Made by a program: the position numbers and the translations under genes
Notes under the pieces: generated by a model
Told to the model about the DNA's origin: nothing
Databases searched by the model: none
The model's input: only the letters and a program-made list of their open reading frames with translations
In this document: positions 9,638 through 19,251 of the stretch, piece by piece
Layout: every line of letters begins with the position of its first letter
How positions within the stretch are numbered: position 1 is the first letter of the stretch
DNA from: Photobacterium sp. TY1-4
Lineage (GTDB): Bacteria; Pseudomonadota; Gammaproteobacteria; Enterobacterales; Vibrionaceae
Reading direction: 5' to 3'
DNA: 64,000 bases
Assembly (NCBI RefSeq): GCF_025398175.1
Contig: NZ_CP099735.1
Location: 310,001-374,000, forward strand

Positions 9638-10000
9638 ATGTTCACCTGTTATTAGTTTTGATGATAAGTGTTCACCACAAATTAAAATCAAGACGAAACA
9701 GCAACAAGGATGTCACTTGCTTATCTTTTATTGTAGCGTATTGTGTTCAATCGCCTGTGAAAGTTAACCAGGGGAGAAAACAAAAATGTACAAAGATACT
9801 CTTTTTTCGGTAGCCTGATTTCAGGGTATCTATCTGATAAATTGAACCTTTATATTTCTCAGAGCCGCAGCTGACATTCTCTGTTACAGACAATTGCTAG
9901 TAAAAATTTATGACATAAGAAAATATCAACTACACTTTAGTTGGTTCGGAAATCTGTACAGCAGAGTACATGATTAAGGGCGGATGACTGATGGAGTAGG
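9638..10000. other. Intergenic region, nothing assigned
   Basis: AT-rich spacer of 363 bp between divergent genes. It presumably holds the promoters of the barrel gene (minus) and the 91-aa gene (plus). I see no RNA gene, repeat or convincing operator. Confidence 0.5.
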
Positions 10001-10276
10001 ATGATGGAAAGTTCAGACTTTGATGGAATCAAACGGGATATATCACTAACCGTCACGGGTATTTTTGAAGACTTTGAGCAGGAGCACAATTGTTTACCCA
10101 CGCTTGAGGAGTTCAGAAAACTGTTTGATGGCTATGCTGAACAGTATATTGGCCCGTTGGACAAGTTAAGGGTTGAAGGGATTTCCAGCCAACTGGAAAA
10201 ACGACAGGCCAGGGAGCAAAAAATTTGGCGTGCTGCCAGTGAGCTGGAAGCCGAGCAGCGCGCTTTACGCTCTTAA
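10001..10276 (+). CDS. Small acidic helical protein, unknown
   Basis: A 91-aa soluble protein with no signal peptide or membrane segment. ATG 10001 and ATG 10004 are both possible; GGAG at 9993-9996 serves either. The first half (DFDGIKRDISLTVTGIFEDF) and the last third (QLEKRQAREQKIWRAASELE) look helical, the latter possibly a short coiled coil. No family is recognised. A strong terminator at 10322-10361 follows the stop, supporting a real transcript that ends there. Confidence 0.6.
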   Translation: MMESSDFDGIKRDISLTVTGIFEDFEQEHNCLPTLEEFRKLFDGYAEQYIGPLDKLRVEGISSQLEKRQAREQKIWRAASELEAEQRALRS

Positions 10277-10321
10277 CTCCACCAATCACACAGTGCAGTA
10301 ATTTCTCTCCTTTAAAACGTT

Positions 10322-10361
10322 GACGATGGTTACCTTGATCGAAGTAACCATCGTCTTTTTT
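10322..10361. terminator. Strong intrinsic terminator between convergent genes
   Basis: Stem GACGATGGTTAC/GTAACCATCGTC (10322-10333 with 10344-10355), 10-nt loop, then TTTTTT at 10356-10361. It lies between the 91-aa gene (plus) and liuE (minus, stop at 10364). An A-rich stretch on the left side could let it also end the liu operon. Confidence 0.9.
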
Positions 10362-10363
10362 CT

Positions 10364-11284
10364 TCAGCGGTTGTGTCGGTGGTCAGCTTTTGCCTGCAGC
10401 GCCAGGGATGCTTTTGAGGTCGGCTGTTTGCCCAGCTCGCGGCAAATCGCCCAGCCGGCTTCGGCAACGCTCGGTAAATCGACGCCGGTTTCAATGCCGA
10501 GTCCCTGACATAGATAGAGAACATCTTCGGTTGCAACATTGCCGCTGGCGCCCTTGGCGTAGGGGCATCCTCCCAGGCCAGCGGTACTGCTGTCAATGGT
10601 GGCGACCCCCATGCAAAGCGCCTGGTAGATATTTGCCAGCGCCTGCCCCCAGGTATCGTGAAAATGTACGGCCAGGCGGTGCAAGGGAACTGCGCTGCCG
10701 ACCTGATCCAGCATCGCGGCGATGCGCCCGGGCGTCCCGGTGCCGATGGTATCTCCGAGGGAGATTTCGTAGCAGCCGAGTTCGCTGAGTTCCCGTGCAA
10801 CCCGGGCAACCTGCGATGGTGCGGTCGGGCCATCATAAGGACAATCGGCGACACAGGAGAGGTATCCTCGCACCGGGATACCATGGGCCTCAGCCAGCGC
10901 CATCACGGGTTCAAACCGCTTGTGGCTGTCGGCAATCGAGCAATTAATATTGCGCTGGCTGAATCCCTCAGAAGCCGATGTAAAGATAGCGACTTGATTG
11001 GCCCCGGCCAGCAAGGCCTGCTCAAATCCTTGCTGGTTTGGGGTCAGGGCCGAATAGATCACCCCCGGTCGGCGATCAATTCGGGTCATAACATCGTGGG
11101 AGTCAGCCATCTGCGGCACCCATTTCGGGGAAACAAAAGCCCCGGATTCAATATGGGTCAACCCGGTTTGTGAAAGCTGGTTGATGAAACGAATCTTGGC
11201 TTCCGTACTGACGTTCACTTCATTCTGCAAGCCATCCCGGGCGCCGACTTCAACGATTCGGGCGGTTTTGGGGAGAGTGGTCAT
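10364..11284 (-). CDS. liuE: Hydroxymethylglutaryl-CoA lyase
   Basis: 306 aa. Splits 3-hydroxy-3-methylglutaryl-CoA into acetyl-CoA and acetoacetate, the last step of leucine breakdown. The DRE-TIM barrel start EVGARDGLQNE carries the catalytic Arg-Asp. HFHDTWGQA gives metal-binding His residues, and the flexible catalytic loop GLGGCPYAKGASGNVATED contains the reactive Cys. Length agrees with bacterial LiuE. It is the last gene of the liuRABCDE unit; the start lies 12 bp after the liuD stop with AGGAG upstream. Assignment is firm. Confidence 0.95.
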   Translation of the reverse strand: MTTLPKTARIVEVGARDGLQNEVNVSTEAKIRFINQLSQTGLTHIESGAFVSPKWVPQMADSHDVMTRIDRRPGVIYSALTPNQQGFEQALLAGANQVAIFTSASEGFSQRNINCSIADSHKRFEPVMALAEAHGIPVRGYLSCVADCPYDGPTAPSQVARVARELSELGCYEISLGDTIGTGTPGRIAAMLDQVGSAVPLHRLAVHFHDTWGQALANIYQALCMGVATIDSSTAGLGGCPYAKGASGNVATEDVLYLCQGLGIETGVDLPSVAEAGWAICRELGKQPTSKASLALQAKADHRHNR

Positions 11285-11296
11285 GCGCGCGGACTC

Positions 11297-13537
11297 CTAT
11301 TCCGTAAACTCAACCAGTAGGTCGCCATGCGCCACCTGATCGCCGATCGCATACAACACCGCCGAGAGAGTGCCCGGGTGCGGGGCTCGGACGGTATATT
11401 CCATTTTCATCGCTTCAATCACCAGCAGCGGTTGATCTTTTTCGACGGTATTACCGGCTTGGCAAAGGAGGGCGGTAACAATGCCGTTGAGCGGGGCAAC
11501 GGCTTGCTGCGCCTGATCTTCGTGCGATTGCTCCCGCTCGATATCGTGACCGGTTAGGTACGGGATGTGCCAGCGCTGATAAAAAATATGCGTTTTCGTC
11601 TCATGATGGACGTGAGTGAAGCGGTAGCGCTTTGTTTGGAGCTCAATCTCAAACAACTGGCTGTCAGCCTGTGGGGGCATGGTCATCAGACGAATGCGAT
11701 TGTGGTTGTGACTGATATCCAGGTCGTGAAGCTGATCGTCGATGGTGATTTGGGTCAGGGATAGCGAGCCCTGGCTGGTGCCAATCGCCGGATCGACCGG
11801 GGCGATCTCGAAGCGAAACAGATAGGTTTCTCCTTTCAGGGTTCGAACCGGGACAACGTGATAAGGGCGTTGGTTCAGCCGCCAGTGACTCATCGGCGAT
11901 GTTGGTTTGATGGCAGATAGCGCAGCAAAGAGCGCCGTGAGTGGGACTGCAATCGGCGCGTCACCTTGCTGATTAGGCGGGAACGCAATGGCCGGTGCAT
12001 CGTCTCCGTTCAGGTCATCCTGATGATCCTGAATGAAGTGAGTGGTCATCGCGGCCTGGACGAACACCGGATGGTTGATGATCTGCTGGAGGTAGCTGAT
12101 GTTGGTTTCCAAACCGACGATCCGGTATTCCGCCAGCGCTGATGAGAGTTGGCGGATGGTTTCGTGCCGCTCAGGCGACCAGACGATGAGTTTGGCCAGC
12201 ATCGGATCATAATGAGAAGTGACGATGTCACCTTGACAGATACCTGAGTCAACCCGGACTTGCACGCCGCCAGGTATGAGCGGGGCGCTATGCTCGGGCT
12301 CGGCCAGGTAGGCCAGGGTACCGGACGAGGGCAGAAAATCCTGAGCCGGATCTTCGGCATAAATTCGGACTTCCATCGCGTGTCCCCGGTGTGAAATTTC
12401 ATGTTGCTGCAATGGAAGGGGGCTGCCTTCTGCTACGCAGATCTGCCAGTGAACGAGATCCTGTCCGGTCACGAGTTCCGTCACCGGATGTTCAACCTGT
12501 AGCCGGGTGTTCATTTCCATGAAGTAGAACTGACCTTGCCCATCCAGCAGAAATTCGACGGTTCCGGCTCCCACGTAGCCGATGGCCTTGGCGGCATTGA
12601 CGGCTGCTTCACCCATCGCCGTGCGTAAGTGCTCCGGCAGGTTTGGTGCCGGGGCTTCTTCGACAATTTTCTGATGCCGACGCTGGATTGAGCAGTCCCG
12701 ATCGGACAGATAGACGGTATTGCCGTTCATATCGGCAAAGACCTGAACTTCGATATGGCGTGGATTGGTCAGGTATTTTTCAATCAGAACCAGATCGTCG
12801 CCAAACGCGGATCGGGCTTCGCGTTTGGCACTTTGTATCGCCTCCGGCAGCGCGTCAGCATGTTCGACAATCCGCATCCCCTTGCCGCCGCCACCCAGCG
12901 CGGCTTTGACCAACACCGGGTAACCGATATCCGCTGCGGCTTTAACCAGAATATTCAGGTCATTGTCCTCGCCATGATAACCGGGCAGGAGCGGAACTTG
13001 GGCGCACGCCATAATGCTTTTTGCTTCAGACTTTGAGCTCATAGCCAGCATGGCTTTGACCGGAGGACCGATAAAAATCAGGTCATTTTGCTGGCAGGCT
13101 TGCGCCAGCTCGGCATTTTCAGACAGAAAACCGTAGCCGGGGTGAATGGCATCGGCATCCAGCGCGGTGGCAGCCTCGATGATTCGGGAGACGTTCAGAT
13201 AGGAAGCTTGTGCCGATGCCGGCCCGATCAGCACCGCGTGGTCGGCCATACGGACATGCTTGGCATGTCGGTCGGCTTCCGAGTATACCGCAATGGTTTC
13301 AATGCCCATCGCCTGTGCAGTTTTCATGATCCGACAGGCGATTTCACCCCGGTTGGCCACCAGTAGCCGGGTTATTTTACGGCTGGCAGTGGCAGTGGCG
13401 ATGACGGTAGCGGATGACGCTGGTTCACCTTCGGCCTGGTCATGGTGGGCCGGGCTTGTGCTCATTTGAGGATCGGAGGACTCAAAAGACGCGTCCTTGC
13501 TCAGGGAAACAAGAGTTTTGTCCGTAAACTTATTCAT
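11297..13537 (-). CDS. liuD: Methylcrotonyl-CoA carboxylase, biotin-containing alpha subunit
   Basis: 746 aa. Carboxylates biotin with bicarbonate and ATP and, with LiuB, converts 3-methylcrotonyl-CoA to 3-methylglutaconyl-CoA. Order of domains: biotin carboxylase N-domain (RLLVANRGEIACRI), ATP-grasp with glycine-rich loop KAALGGGGKGMR, carboxylase active segment (FMEMNTRLQVEHPVTE), a linker, and a C-terminal biotinyl domain with EAMKMEY (biotinyl Lys). ATG 13537 overlaps the liuC stop by 8 bp and has GGAG upstream. From this start the protein has an about 50-residue Ser/Ala-rich leader before the carboxylase domain, longer than usual; ATG 13465 is an alternative start. Confidence 0.95.
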   Translation of the reverse strand: MNKFTDKTLVSLSKDASFESSDPQMSTSPAHHDQAEGEPASSATVIATATASRKITRLLVANRGEIACRIMKTAQAMGIETIAVYSEADRHAKHVRMADHAVLIGPASAQASYLNVSRIIEAATALDADAIHPGYGFLSENAELAQACQQNDLIFIGPPVKAMLAMSSKSEAKSIMACAQVPLLPGYHGEDNDLNILVKAAADIGYPVLVKAALGGGGKGMRIVEHADALPEAIQSAKREARSAFGDDLVLIEKYLTNPRHIEVQVFADMNGNTVYLSDRDCSIQRRHQKIVEEAPAPNLPEHLRTAMGEAAVNAAKAIGYVGAGTVEFLLDGQGQFYFMEMNTRLQVEHPVTELVTGQDLVHWQICVAEGSPLPLQQHEISHRGHAMEVRIYAEDPAQDFLPSSGTLAYLAEPEHSAPLIPGGVQVRVDSGICQGDIVTSHYDPMLAKLIVWSPERHETIRQLSSALAEYRIVGLETNISYLQQIINHPVFVQAAMTTHFIQDHQDDLNGDDAPAIAFPPNQQGDAPIAVPLTALFAALSAIKPTSPMSHWRLNQRPYHVVPVRTLKGETYLFRFEIAPVDPAIGTSQGSLSLTQITIDDQLHDLDISHNHNRIRLMTMPPQADSQLFEIELQTKRYRFTHVHHETKTHIFYQRWHIPYLTGHDIEREQSHEDQAQQAVAPLNGIVTALLCQAGNTVEKDQPLLVIEAMKMEYTVRAPHPGTLSAVLYAIGDQVAHGDLLVEFTE

Positions 13538-14381
13538 AGCGGGGGCTCCATGCCGGTGGTCGCCGGGCAAAAAAGGCGGCCAGTCCTTCCTGGCCTTCGG
13601 GGGATACGCGAATATCAGCAATCAGCTGGCTGGTTTTTTTCATCAGTGCCGGATCGATTTCATGTTGATCACAGAGCTGGCAGAGCAATTTGGTTTGCGC
13701 CAGCGATTGCGGGCTGTTCTCAAGCAAAAGGGCGACCAGCTCTTCAACCCGGGTTTCCGGTTGCTCTGAGATCTCGTGCAGCAATCCCAGTTGCTGTGCG
13801 GTCGTAGCGTCCATGGACTCGGCGGTCAGCATATAGCGGCGCGCCTGACGTTGTCCGATAGTCCGGCAGACGTAGGGGCCGATGGTTGCCGGCAATAACC
13901 CGATCCGGACTTCGCTCAGGCAGAATCGGGCGTCGGGGCTGGCAACCGCGATGTCGCAACAACAAATCAGCCCCAGGGCACCACCGAAGGCACTGCCCTG
14001 AATCTGGGCAATGGTCGGTGTTGGGAAGGTATCTAACTCATACAGCAAAGCTGCCAGCTCCAGTGCGTCGGCGCGGTTCTTCTTCACACTGTGCTCTGCC
14101 ATCGACATCATCCATTCCAGATCGGCACCGGCGGAGAAGTGCTTGCCGTTTGCCTTCAGGAGCAGCACCCGCAGACCGGGATGATGCTTGAGCTTGCGCA
14201 GATAGCCGAGCAGACTCTGGATGATCGCCGCATGAAACGCATTGTGTTTGCTGACCCGGTTGAAGGTCAGGGTGGCAATGCCTGACTCGGTCACGGTACA
14301 GAGCACTTCGGCATCTGCCGTACAGTGCCAATGTCCGGGATCGTAATCACGTGCCGGTTTCCCATTGTGTTGCTGCGTCAT
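13530..14381 (-). CDS. liuC: Methylglutaconyl-CoA hydratase
   Basis: 283-aa crotonase-fold enzyme that hydrates 3-methylglutaconyl-CoA to HMG-CoA. Crotonase signatures are HFSAGADLEWM (oxyanion hole), GSAFGGALGLICCCDIAVA, and SEVRIGLLPATIGPYV. The segment ADLEWM is typical of the methylglutaconyl branch. CAGGAG precedes ATG 14381. It lies between liuB and liuD, overlapping liuD by 8 bp, which suggests translational coupling. The N-terminal 20 residues are a little longer than usual. Confidence 0.93.
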   Translation of the reverse strand: MTQQHNGKPARDYDPGHWHCTADAEVLCTVTESGIATLTFNRVSKHNAFHAAIIQSLLGYLRKLKHHPGLRVLLLKANGKHFSAGADLEWMMSMAEHSVKKNRADALELAALLYELDTFPTPTIAQIQGSAFGGALGLICCCDIAVASPDARFCLSEVRIGLLPATIGPYVCRTIGQRQARRYMLTAESMDATTAQQLGLLHEISEQPETRVEELVALLLENSPQSLAQTKLLCQLCDQHEIDPALMKKTSQLIADIRVSPEGQEGLAAFFARRPPAWSPRYE

Positions 14382-14410
14382 GGTTTTCTCCTGTCAGTTG
14401 TGCCTGACGG

Positions 14411-16015
14411 CTACATCCGGAAGATGCCGAACTGGCTCTCGGTTACTGGTGCACGCGAGGCTGCGGTCAGGGCGAGGCCAACCACCTCGCGGGTCTGGTA
14501 AGGGTCGATGATGCCGTCATCCCAGAGCCGGGCACTGGCGTAATAGGGTGAGCCCTGTACTTCATATAACTCCCGGATTGGCTGTTTGAACTGGGCTTCT
14601 TCTGCGTCAGACCAAACTTCCCCTTTGCGGGCTTTGATATCCCGGGTGACCTGAGCCATGACTCCAGCGGCTTGCTCACCGCCCATCACGGAAATCCGGG
14701 CATTGGGCCACATCCAGATCATGGTCGGATCATAGGCCCGTCCGCACATGCCGTAGTTCCCGGCACCGTATGAGCCACCGACAATCACGGTAAATTTCGG
14801 CACGTCGGCGCAGGCAACGGCCATCACCATTTTGGCGCCGTGCTTGGCAATCCCTTCGGATTCATATTTTTTCCCGACCATAAAGCCGGTGATATTTTGC
14901 AAAAACAGCAGGGGGATGTTGCGTTTGGCACAGAGCTCGATGAAATGCGCGCCTTTTTGCGCCGATTCCGAAAACAGAATGCCGTTATTGGCCACAATCC
15001 CAATGGGGTGGCCATGCAGCTTGGCAAAGCCGCACACCAGGGTTTCGCCATACAGCGCCTTGAACTCATCAAAATCTGAATCATCGACCAGTCGGGCAAT
15101 GATCTCTTTAATCTCGATCGGTTTGCGTAAATCGGTGCCGGTGATCCCATAGAGCTCTTCCTGTGGATAGCGTGGCGGGCGGATGGGTTCTGCCGGTGTG
15201 GGCTGCGGCGCTAAATGGCTGCTGGCGACGGCCTGACGCGCCAACTGCAGGGCATGGTGTTCGTCCTGGGCAAAATAGTCGGCAACCCCGGACGTTTTAC
15301 AATGCACTTCTGCGCCGCCGAGTTCTTCCGCCGTGACTTCCTCACCGGTGGCGGCTTTAACCAGCGGCGGCCCGGCAAGAAAAATCGTACCTTGTTGTTT
15401 GACGATAATTGACACATCGGCCATCGCCGGGACATATGCGCCCCCGGCAGTACACAGACCGAGGACTACGGCAATCTGTGGGATCCCCTTGGCCGACATT
15501 CGGGCCTGGTTGAAGAAAATACGGCCGAAGTGATCCTTATCCGGAAATACTTCCGCTTGATGCGGTAGGTTGGCACCGCCGGAGTCGACCAGGTACAGGC
15601 AGGGCAGGTGACAGCGCTCGGCGATCTCCTGGGCACGCAGGTGTTTTTTCACCGTCAGCGGATAATAGGTGCCGCCTTTCACGGATGGATCGTTGGCGAT
15701 GATCATGCACTCGATACCTTCGACCGTCCCGATCCCGGCCACGACTCCGGCGCAGGGGATCGTGTCGTCATAGACTTCCCAGGCCGCAAACTGTCCGATT
15801 TCCAGAAAAGCGCTGTTGCTGTCCAGAACGGCATCAATCCGCTCCCTGACCGGCAATTTTCCCTTAGCCCGCTGGTGCGCCTGAGCTTTCTCGCCACCGC
15901 CCTGAACCACCTGATGAACCCGCGTGTGCAGCTCATCGACCAGTGCAGCCATGCTTTGTTGGTTTTCAAGAAATTGGGATTCATTGGGATGAACCCGGCT
16001 TTGTAGTATTGCCAT
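14411..16015 (-). CDS. liuB: Methylcrotonyl-CoA carboxylase beta subunit
   Basis: 534-aa carboxyltransferase that moves CO2 from biotin on LiuD to 3-methylcrotonyl-CoA. Two crotonase-like halves are visible: the N-half with [11 protein letters not shown] and [10 protein letters not shown], and the C-half with [13 protein letters not shown] and [16 protein letters not shown], the usual acyl-CoA carboxylase signatures. ATG 16015 (opening MAILQSRV) has AAGGA seven bases upstream and matches the usual N-terminus; ATG 16030 lacks a ribosome site. Gaps to liuA and liuC are 35 and 29 bp. Confidence 0.95.
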   Translation of the reverse strand: MAILQSRVHPNESQFLENQQSMAALVDELHTRVHQVVQGGGEKAQAHQRAKGKLPVRERIDAVLDSNSAFLEIGQFAAWEVYDDTIPCAGVVAGIGTVEGIECMIIANDPSVKGGTYYPLTVKKHLRAQEIAERCHLPCLYLVDSGGANLPHQAEVFPDKDHFGRIFFNQARMSAKGIPQIAVVLGLCTAGGAYVPAMADVSIIVKQQGTIFLAGPPLVKAATGEEVTAEELGGAEVHCKTSGVADYFAQDEHHALQLARQAVASSHLAPQPTPAEPIRPPRYPQEELYGITGTDLRKPIEIKEIIARLVDDSDFDEFKALYGETLVCGFAKLHGHPIGIVANNGILFSESAQKGAHFIELCAKRNIPLLFLQNITGFMVGKKYESEGIAKHGAKMVMAVACADVPKFTVIVGGSYGAGNYGMCGRAYDPTMIWMWPNARISVMGGEQAAGVMAQVTRDIKARKGEVWSDAEEAQFKQPIRELYEVQGSPYYASARLWDDGIIDPYQTREVVGLALTAASRAPVTESQFGIFRM

Positions 16016-16050
16016 CCTTGTTTCCTTCATTCGTGGTTGAACAGCTGCTG

Positions 16051-17220
16051 CTAGCAGGATTCCTGGAAGAGTTCACGGCCGATCAGCATCCGGCGGATTT
16101 CCGAAGTCCCGGCGCCAATTTCATAGAGCTTGGCATCCCGTAACAGGCGACCCGCCGGGAACTCGTTGATATAGCCGTTACCGCCGAGGAGCTGAATGGT
16201 GTCGAGGGCAAGCTGCGTCGCCAGCTCGGCGCTGTAGAGAATCACCCCGGCGGCATCTTTGCGGGTGGTTTCGCCTCGGTCACAGGCCGCAGCGACGGCA
16301 TAGACATACGCCCGCGCGGCATTGGTGCGGGTATACATGTCGGCAACTTTCGCCTGAACTAGCTGAAACTCCCCAATCGACTGGCCAAATTGTTTGCGGT
16401 CATGAATGTAGGGCAGCACGAGATCCAGACAGGCGCGCATGATCCCAAGCGGTCCCGCAGCCAGGACCACACGTTCGTAATCCAGTCCGCTCATCAGCAC
16501 TTCCACGCCACGGTTGAGTTCACCGAGCAGATTTTCTGCTGGAACCCGGCAGTTCTCAAACACCAGTTCACAAGTGTTGGAACCGCGCATTCCCAGCTTG
16601 TCGAGCTTCTGCGCATGGCTGAAGCCCGGGAAGTCTCGCTCAATAATGAAGGCTGAGATCCCGCGCGAGCCCCCTTTGGGTTCGGTTTTGGCATACACCA
16701 CGAACACATGCGCATCCGGACCGTTAGTGATCCACATCTTGTTGCCGTTGAGGATAAAGTGATCGCCCTGACGCTCGGCTTTGAGTTGCATGCTGACTAC
16801 GTCGGAACCGGCATTAGGTTCGCTCATGGCCAGCGCCCCGATGTGGGTCCCGGCAATGAGTCCCGGCAGGTATTTGGCCCGTTGCGCCGGATTCCCGTTG
16901 CGGAAAATCTGGTTCACGCAGAGGTTGGAATGAGCGCCGTAGCTGAGACCAACTGAAGCAGAAGCGCGGCTGATTTCTTCCATGGCAATGACATGAGCAA
17001 GATAACCCATACCGGCACCACCGTATGCTTCGTCAACGGTGACACCGAGTAAGCCCATGTCGCCGAGGACAGGCCACAGCTGGTTGGGAAATTGGTTGTC
17101 CTGGTCGATTTTCCCCGCCAGGGGGGCAATGGTTTCTGCTGCAAAGTGATTGACCTGCTCGCGAAGCATATCCAGGGTTTCGCCAAGGCCAAAGTTGAGT
17201 GGGGTAAACAGATCTTTCAT
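16051..17220 (-). CDS. liuA: Isovaleryl-CoA dehydrogenase
   Basis: 389-aa FAD enzyme that oxidises isovaleryl-CoA to 3-methylcrotonyl-CoA and passes electrons to ETF. Acyl-CoA dehydrogenase motifs are [11 protein letters not shown] (FAD/substrate loop), [14 protein letters not shown], and the C-terminal [20 protein letters not shown]. The catalytic Glu of this subfamily sits centrally (GLDYERV segment), as in human IVD, rather than near the C-terminus. GGAG lies before ATG 17220. It directly follows liuR. Confidence 0.95.
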   Translation of the reverse strand: MKDLFTPLNFGLGETLDMLREQVNHFAAETIAPLAGKIDQDNQFPNQLWPVLGDMGLLGVTVDEAYGGAGMGYLAHVIAMEEISRASASVGLSYGAHSNLCVNQIFRNGNPAQRAKYLPGLIAGTHIGALAMSEPNAGSDVVSMQLKAERQGDHFILNGNKMWITNGPDAHVFVVYAKTEPKGGSRGISAFIIERDFPGFSHAQKLDKLGMRGSNTCELVFENCRVPAENLLGELNRGVEVLMSGLDYERVVLAAGPLGIMRACLDLVLPYIHDRKQFGQSIGEFQLVQAKVADMYTRTNAARAYVYAVAAACDRGETTRKDAAGVILYSAELATQLALDTIQLLGGNGYINEFPAGRLLRDAKLYEIGAGTSEIRRMLIGRELFQESC

Positions 17221-17276
17221 AACATCTCCGGGTTAACCAAGTTGCGATGAATTTCTGTGACGCCTGTCCGGCGTCG

Positions 17277-17654
17277 CTATTGTGTTTCCGTGTTGTTCAG
17301 GGCCTGCTCACAGCGTGCTTTGGCCAGTTCCAGCTCTTGCATGACCGCATCGATATCACGGATCTGGCGCTGGAGCACGGCTTGCTTATCGTCAATGATA
17401 CGGAGCATTTCATGCAGCTGAGCATGGCTTTGTTTGGTGTCATACAGCTCGAACAGTTCTCGAATTTCAGCCAAGGAAAAGCCCAGCCGTTTGCCTCTCA
17501 GGATCAGTTTGAGCCTGATCTTGTCCCGTCGCTTATAGATTCGGGTGTTACCGTTTCTGTCAGGGTGCAATAGACCGACATCTTCGTAAAACCGGATGCT
17601 GCGGGTCGTGATATCAAATTCCCTGGCAAGTTCGCTGATCTTGAAAGTCTCCAC
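17277..17654 (-). CDS. liuR: MerR-family regulator of branched-chain amino acid catabolism
   Basis: 125-aa regulator. The N-terminal winged helix FKISELAREFDITTRSIRFYEDVGLL is followed by the MerR wing RIYKRRDKIRLKLILRGKRLGFSLAEIRELF (each shown in short form below): ITTRSIRFYEDVGLL and ILRGKRLGFSL are the diagnostic pieces. A helical dimerisation segment rich in Gln/Glu ends the protein. GTG 17654 is chosen because AAGGAG lies eight bases upstream and the product then begins METFKISEL like known LiuR. ATG 17729 would add a Cys-rich 25-residue leader. It heads the liu operon and faces the thiolase gene across a MerR-type operator at 17806-17826. Confidence 0.88.
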   Translation of the reverse strand: METFKISELAREFDITTRSIRFYEDVGLLHPDRNGNTRIYKRRDKIRLKLILRGKRLGFSLAEIRELFELYDTKQSHAQLHEMLRIIDDKQAVLQRQIRDIDAVMQELELAKARCEQALNNTETQ

Positions 17655-17756
17655 CTTGATGTCTCCTTCAGGCTCGGGGCTGGACGAACAACAAGCGGGA
17701 ACACAGAAATTTCCTGTCACTTTATCCATTGCCTGTTATGACGCTCGGCAAGAATA

Positions 17757-17771
17757 CTTTACGTATCAGTG
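17757..17771. promoter_or_regulatory. Possible second LiuR half-site at the liuR promoter
   Basis: The stretch ACTTTACGTATCAGT shares the core TTTACGTA with the operator at 17806-17826. On the minus strand TTTTCA and TATTCT flank it with 18 bp between, which could be the liuR promoter. Symmetry is poor, so this is tentative. Confidence 0.3.
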
Positions 17772-17805
17772 CCATGAAAAATTACAGTTGTGATTTATTT
17801 GTTTC

Positions 17806-17826
17806 TTAACGTTTACGTAAATGTTA
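17806..17826 (+). promoter_or_regulatory. Probable LiuR operator inside a 19-bp promoter spacer
   Basis: A 21-bp near-perfect palindrome centred on ACGT (arms TTAAC-TTTACG and CGTAAA-GTTA). It starts with a -35-like TTAACG (17806-17811), and a -10-like TATGCT lies at 17831-17836, 19 bp apart. MerR-family activators act on exactly such overlong spacers. The promoter points at the thiolase-mmsA-valine genes, and liuR diverges from it. Confidence 0.7.
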
Positions 17827-17929
17827 GTGCTATGCTTACGAAAACGTCAAGGAAATGAGATGGCAATCATCGGCATTTGTGGTTGCTCAGTTGCTGTCAA
17901 TCAATGTGGCTTTCACAAAGGGTGAAGTT

Positions 17930-19174
17930 ATGGAGAAAAATGTGTGGATTGTTGCGGCTCGCCGTACCCCGCTGGGGAGCTTTCAGGGCCAATTTTCCTC
18001 GTTGTCATCCACTGAACTGGGGCGGTTTGCCATTCAGGGAGTGTTGGAAAAATCCGGGCTGGAGCCGTCTCAGGTGGATGAAGTGTTGATGGGATGTGTG
18101 CTGCCGGCCGGATGCGGCCAAGCACCTGCGCGGCAGGCGGCACTGGCCGCCGGGATCCCGGACTCGGTGGGTTGTACCACGATCAACAAAGTGTGTGGAT
18201 CCGGAATGAAGTCCGTCATGCTGGCGCATGATTTAATCCGTGCCGGGAGTGCTCGGGCTGTCGTTGCCGGTGGCATGGAAAGCATGACCAACGCACCTTA
18301 CTTGCAAAAAGATGCCCGGCGTGGCGCGCGCTTGGGTCATACCACCTTGCACGATCACATGTTTCTGGATGGACTGCAGGACGCTTATGAAGGTCACCTG
18401 ATGGGCGTTTATGCTCAACAGATCGCGGATCAGTGTGATTTCAGCCGCGAGCAGATGGACGATTGGGCCAAGATGTCGGTTCAGCGGGCACTGGCGGCGC
18501 AACAGCAGCAGGCGTTCGCGGAAGAAATCATGCCGGTTCGGGTCGAAAATCGCCGCGGCGTTGCCGTGTACGATCATGACGAACATCCGGGTGAGATCGA
18601 CCTCAACAAAATCAGCACCCTGAAACCAGTGTTTGCCGAAGATGGCTCGGTCACTGCTGCCAGCTCCAGTGCCATTTCTGATGGTGCGGCGGCCTTGCTG
18701 GTGATGAGCGAAGAGGCCGCGCGTCATTATGGATTCACTCCGCTGGCGATCATTCGTGGTCATGCAACCCATGCCCGTAAACCGGCAGAGTTCACCGTCG
18801 CCCCGGTTGACGCGATCCGCCAGCTCCTGACGAATCTGTCGTGGTCTGTCGATGACGTCGATTTGTGGGAAATTAACGAAGCCTTTGCTGTGGTGACGCA
18901 AATTGCGGTTCGCGAACTGGGGCTGGAAGCCGACAAGGTTAATATCCACGGTGGCGCCTGCGCATTGGGGCACCCCATCGGTGCCAGTGGTGCCCGAATT
19001 CTGGTAACGCTGATCCATGCGCTCAAACAGCAGGCCCGGCAAGGGCAATCAATGTCATCTGGTGCGTCAATGTCCTCTCATGCGTCAACAGAAGTCCGTT
19101 CGCTCAAAGGTGTGGCCGCCTTATGTATTGGTGGTGGTGAAGCAACGGCAATCGCGGTCGAAGTACCGCTTTAA
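17930..19174 (+). CDS. Acetyl-CoA C-acyltransferase (thiolase) of the BCAA island
   Basis: 414-aa thiolase II type. Cleaves acetoacetyl-CoA, or 2-methylacetoacetyl-CoA from isoleucine, into acetyl-CoA plus acyl-CoA. Nucleophile Cys89 is in INKVCGSGMKS. His in WEINEAFAV and the C-terminal pair in GGACALGHPIGASGAR complete the site. ATG 17930 follows GGGTGA; the frame is open upstream without a better start. It is about 20 residues longer than typical thiolases because of an insert near residues 374-386 where a hexapeptide is duplicated (MSSGAS then MSSHAS). First gene of the plus-strand arm driven by the LiuR-type promoter. The exact chain specificity is inferred. Confidence 0.88.
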   Translation: MEKNVWIVAARRTPLGSFQGQFSSLSSTELGRFAIQGVLEKSGLEPSQVDEVLMGCVLPAGCGQAPARQAALAAGIPDSVGCTTINKVCGSGMKSVMLAHDLIRAGSARAVVAGGMESMTNAPYLQKDARRGARLGHTTLHDHMFLDGLQDAYEGHLMGVYAQQIADQCDFSREQMDDWAKMSVQRALAAQQQQAFAEEIMPVRVENRRGVAVYDHDEHPGEIDLNKISTLKPVFAEDGSVTAASSSAISDGAAALLVMSEEAARHYGFTPLAIIRGHATHARKPAEFTVAPVDAIRQLLTNLSWSVDDVDLWEINEAFAVVTQIAVRELGLEADKVNIHGGACALGHPIGASGARILVTLIHALKQQARQGQSMSSGASMSSHASTEVRSLKGVAALCIGGGEATAIAVEVPL

Positions 19175-19251
19175 CTCGTCCGGGCAATTTGCCGTACTGT
19201 CCGAAATGGTGAAAGACAAATCAAGGGGTGTTCGCACCCGAAGGAGCTACC

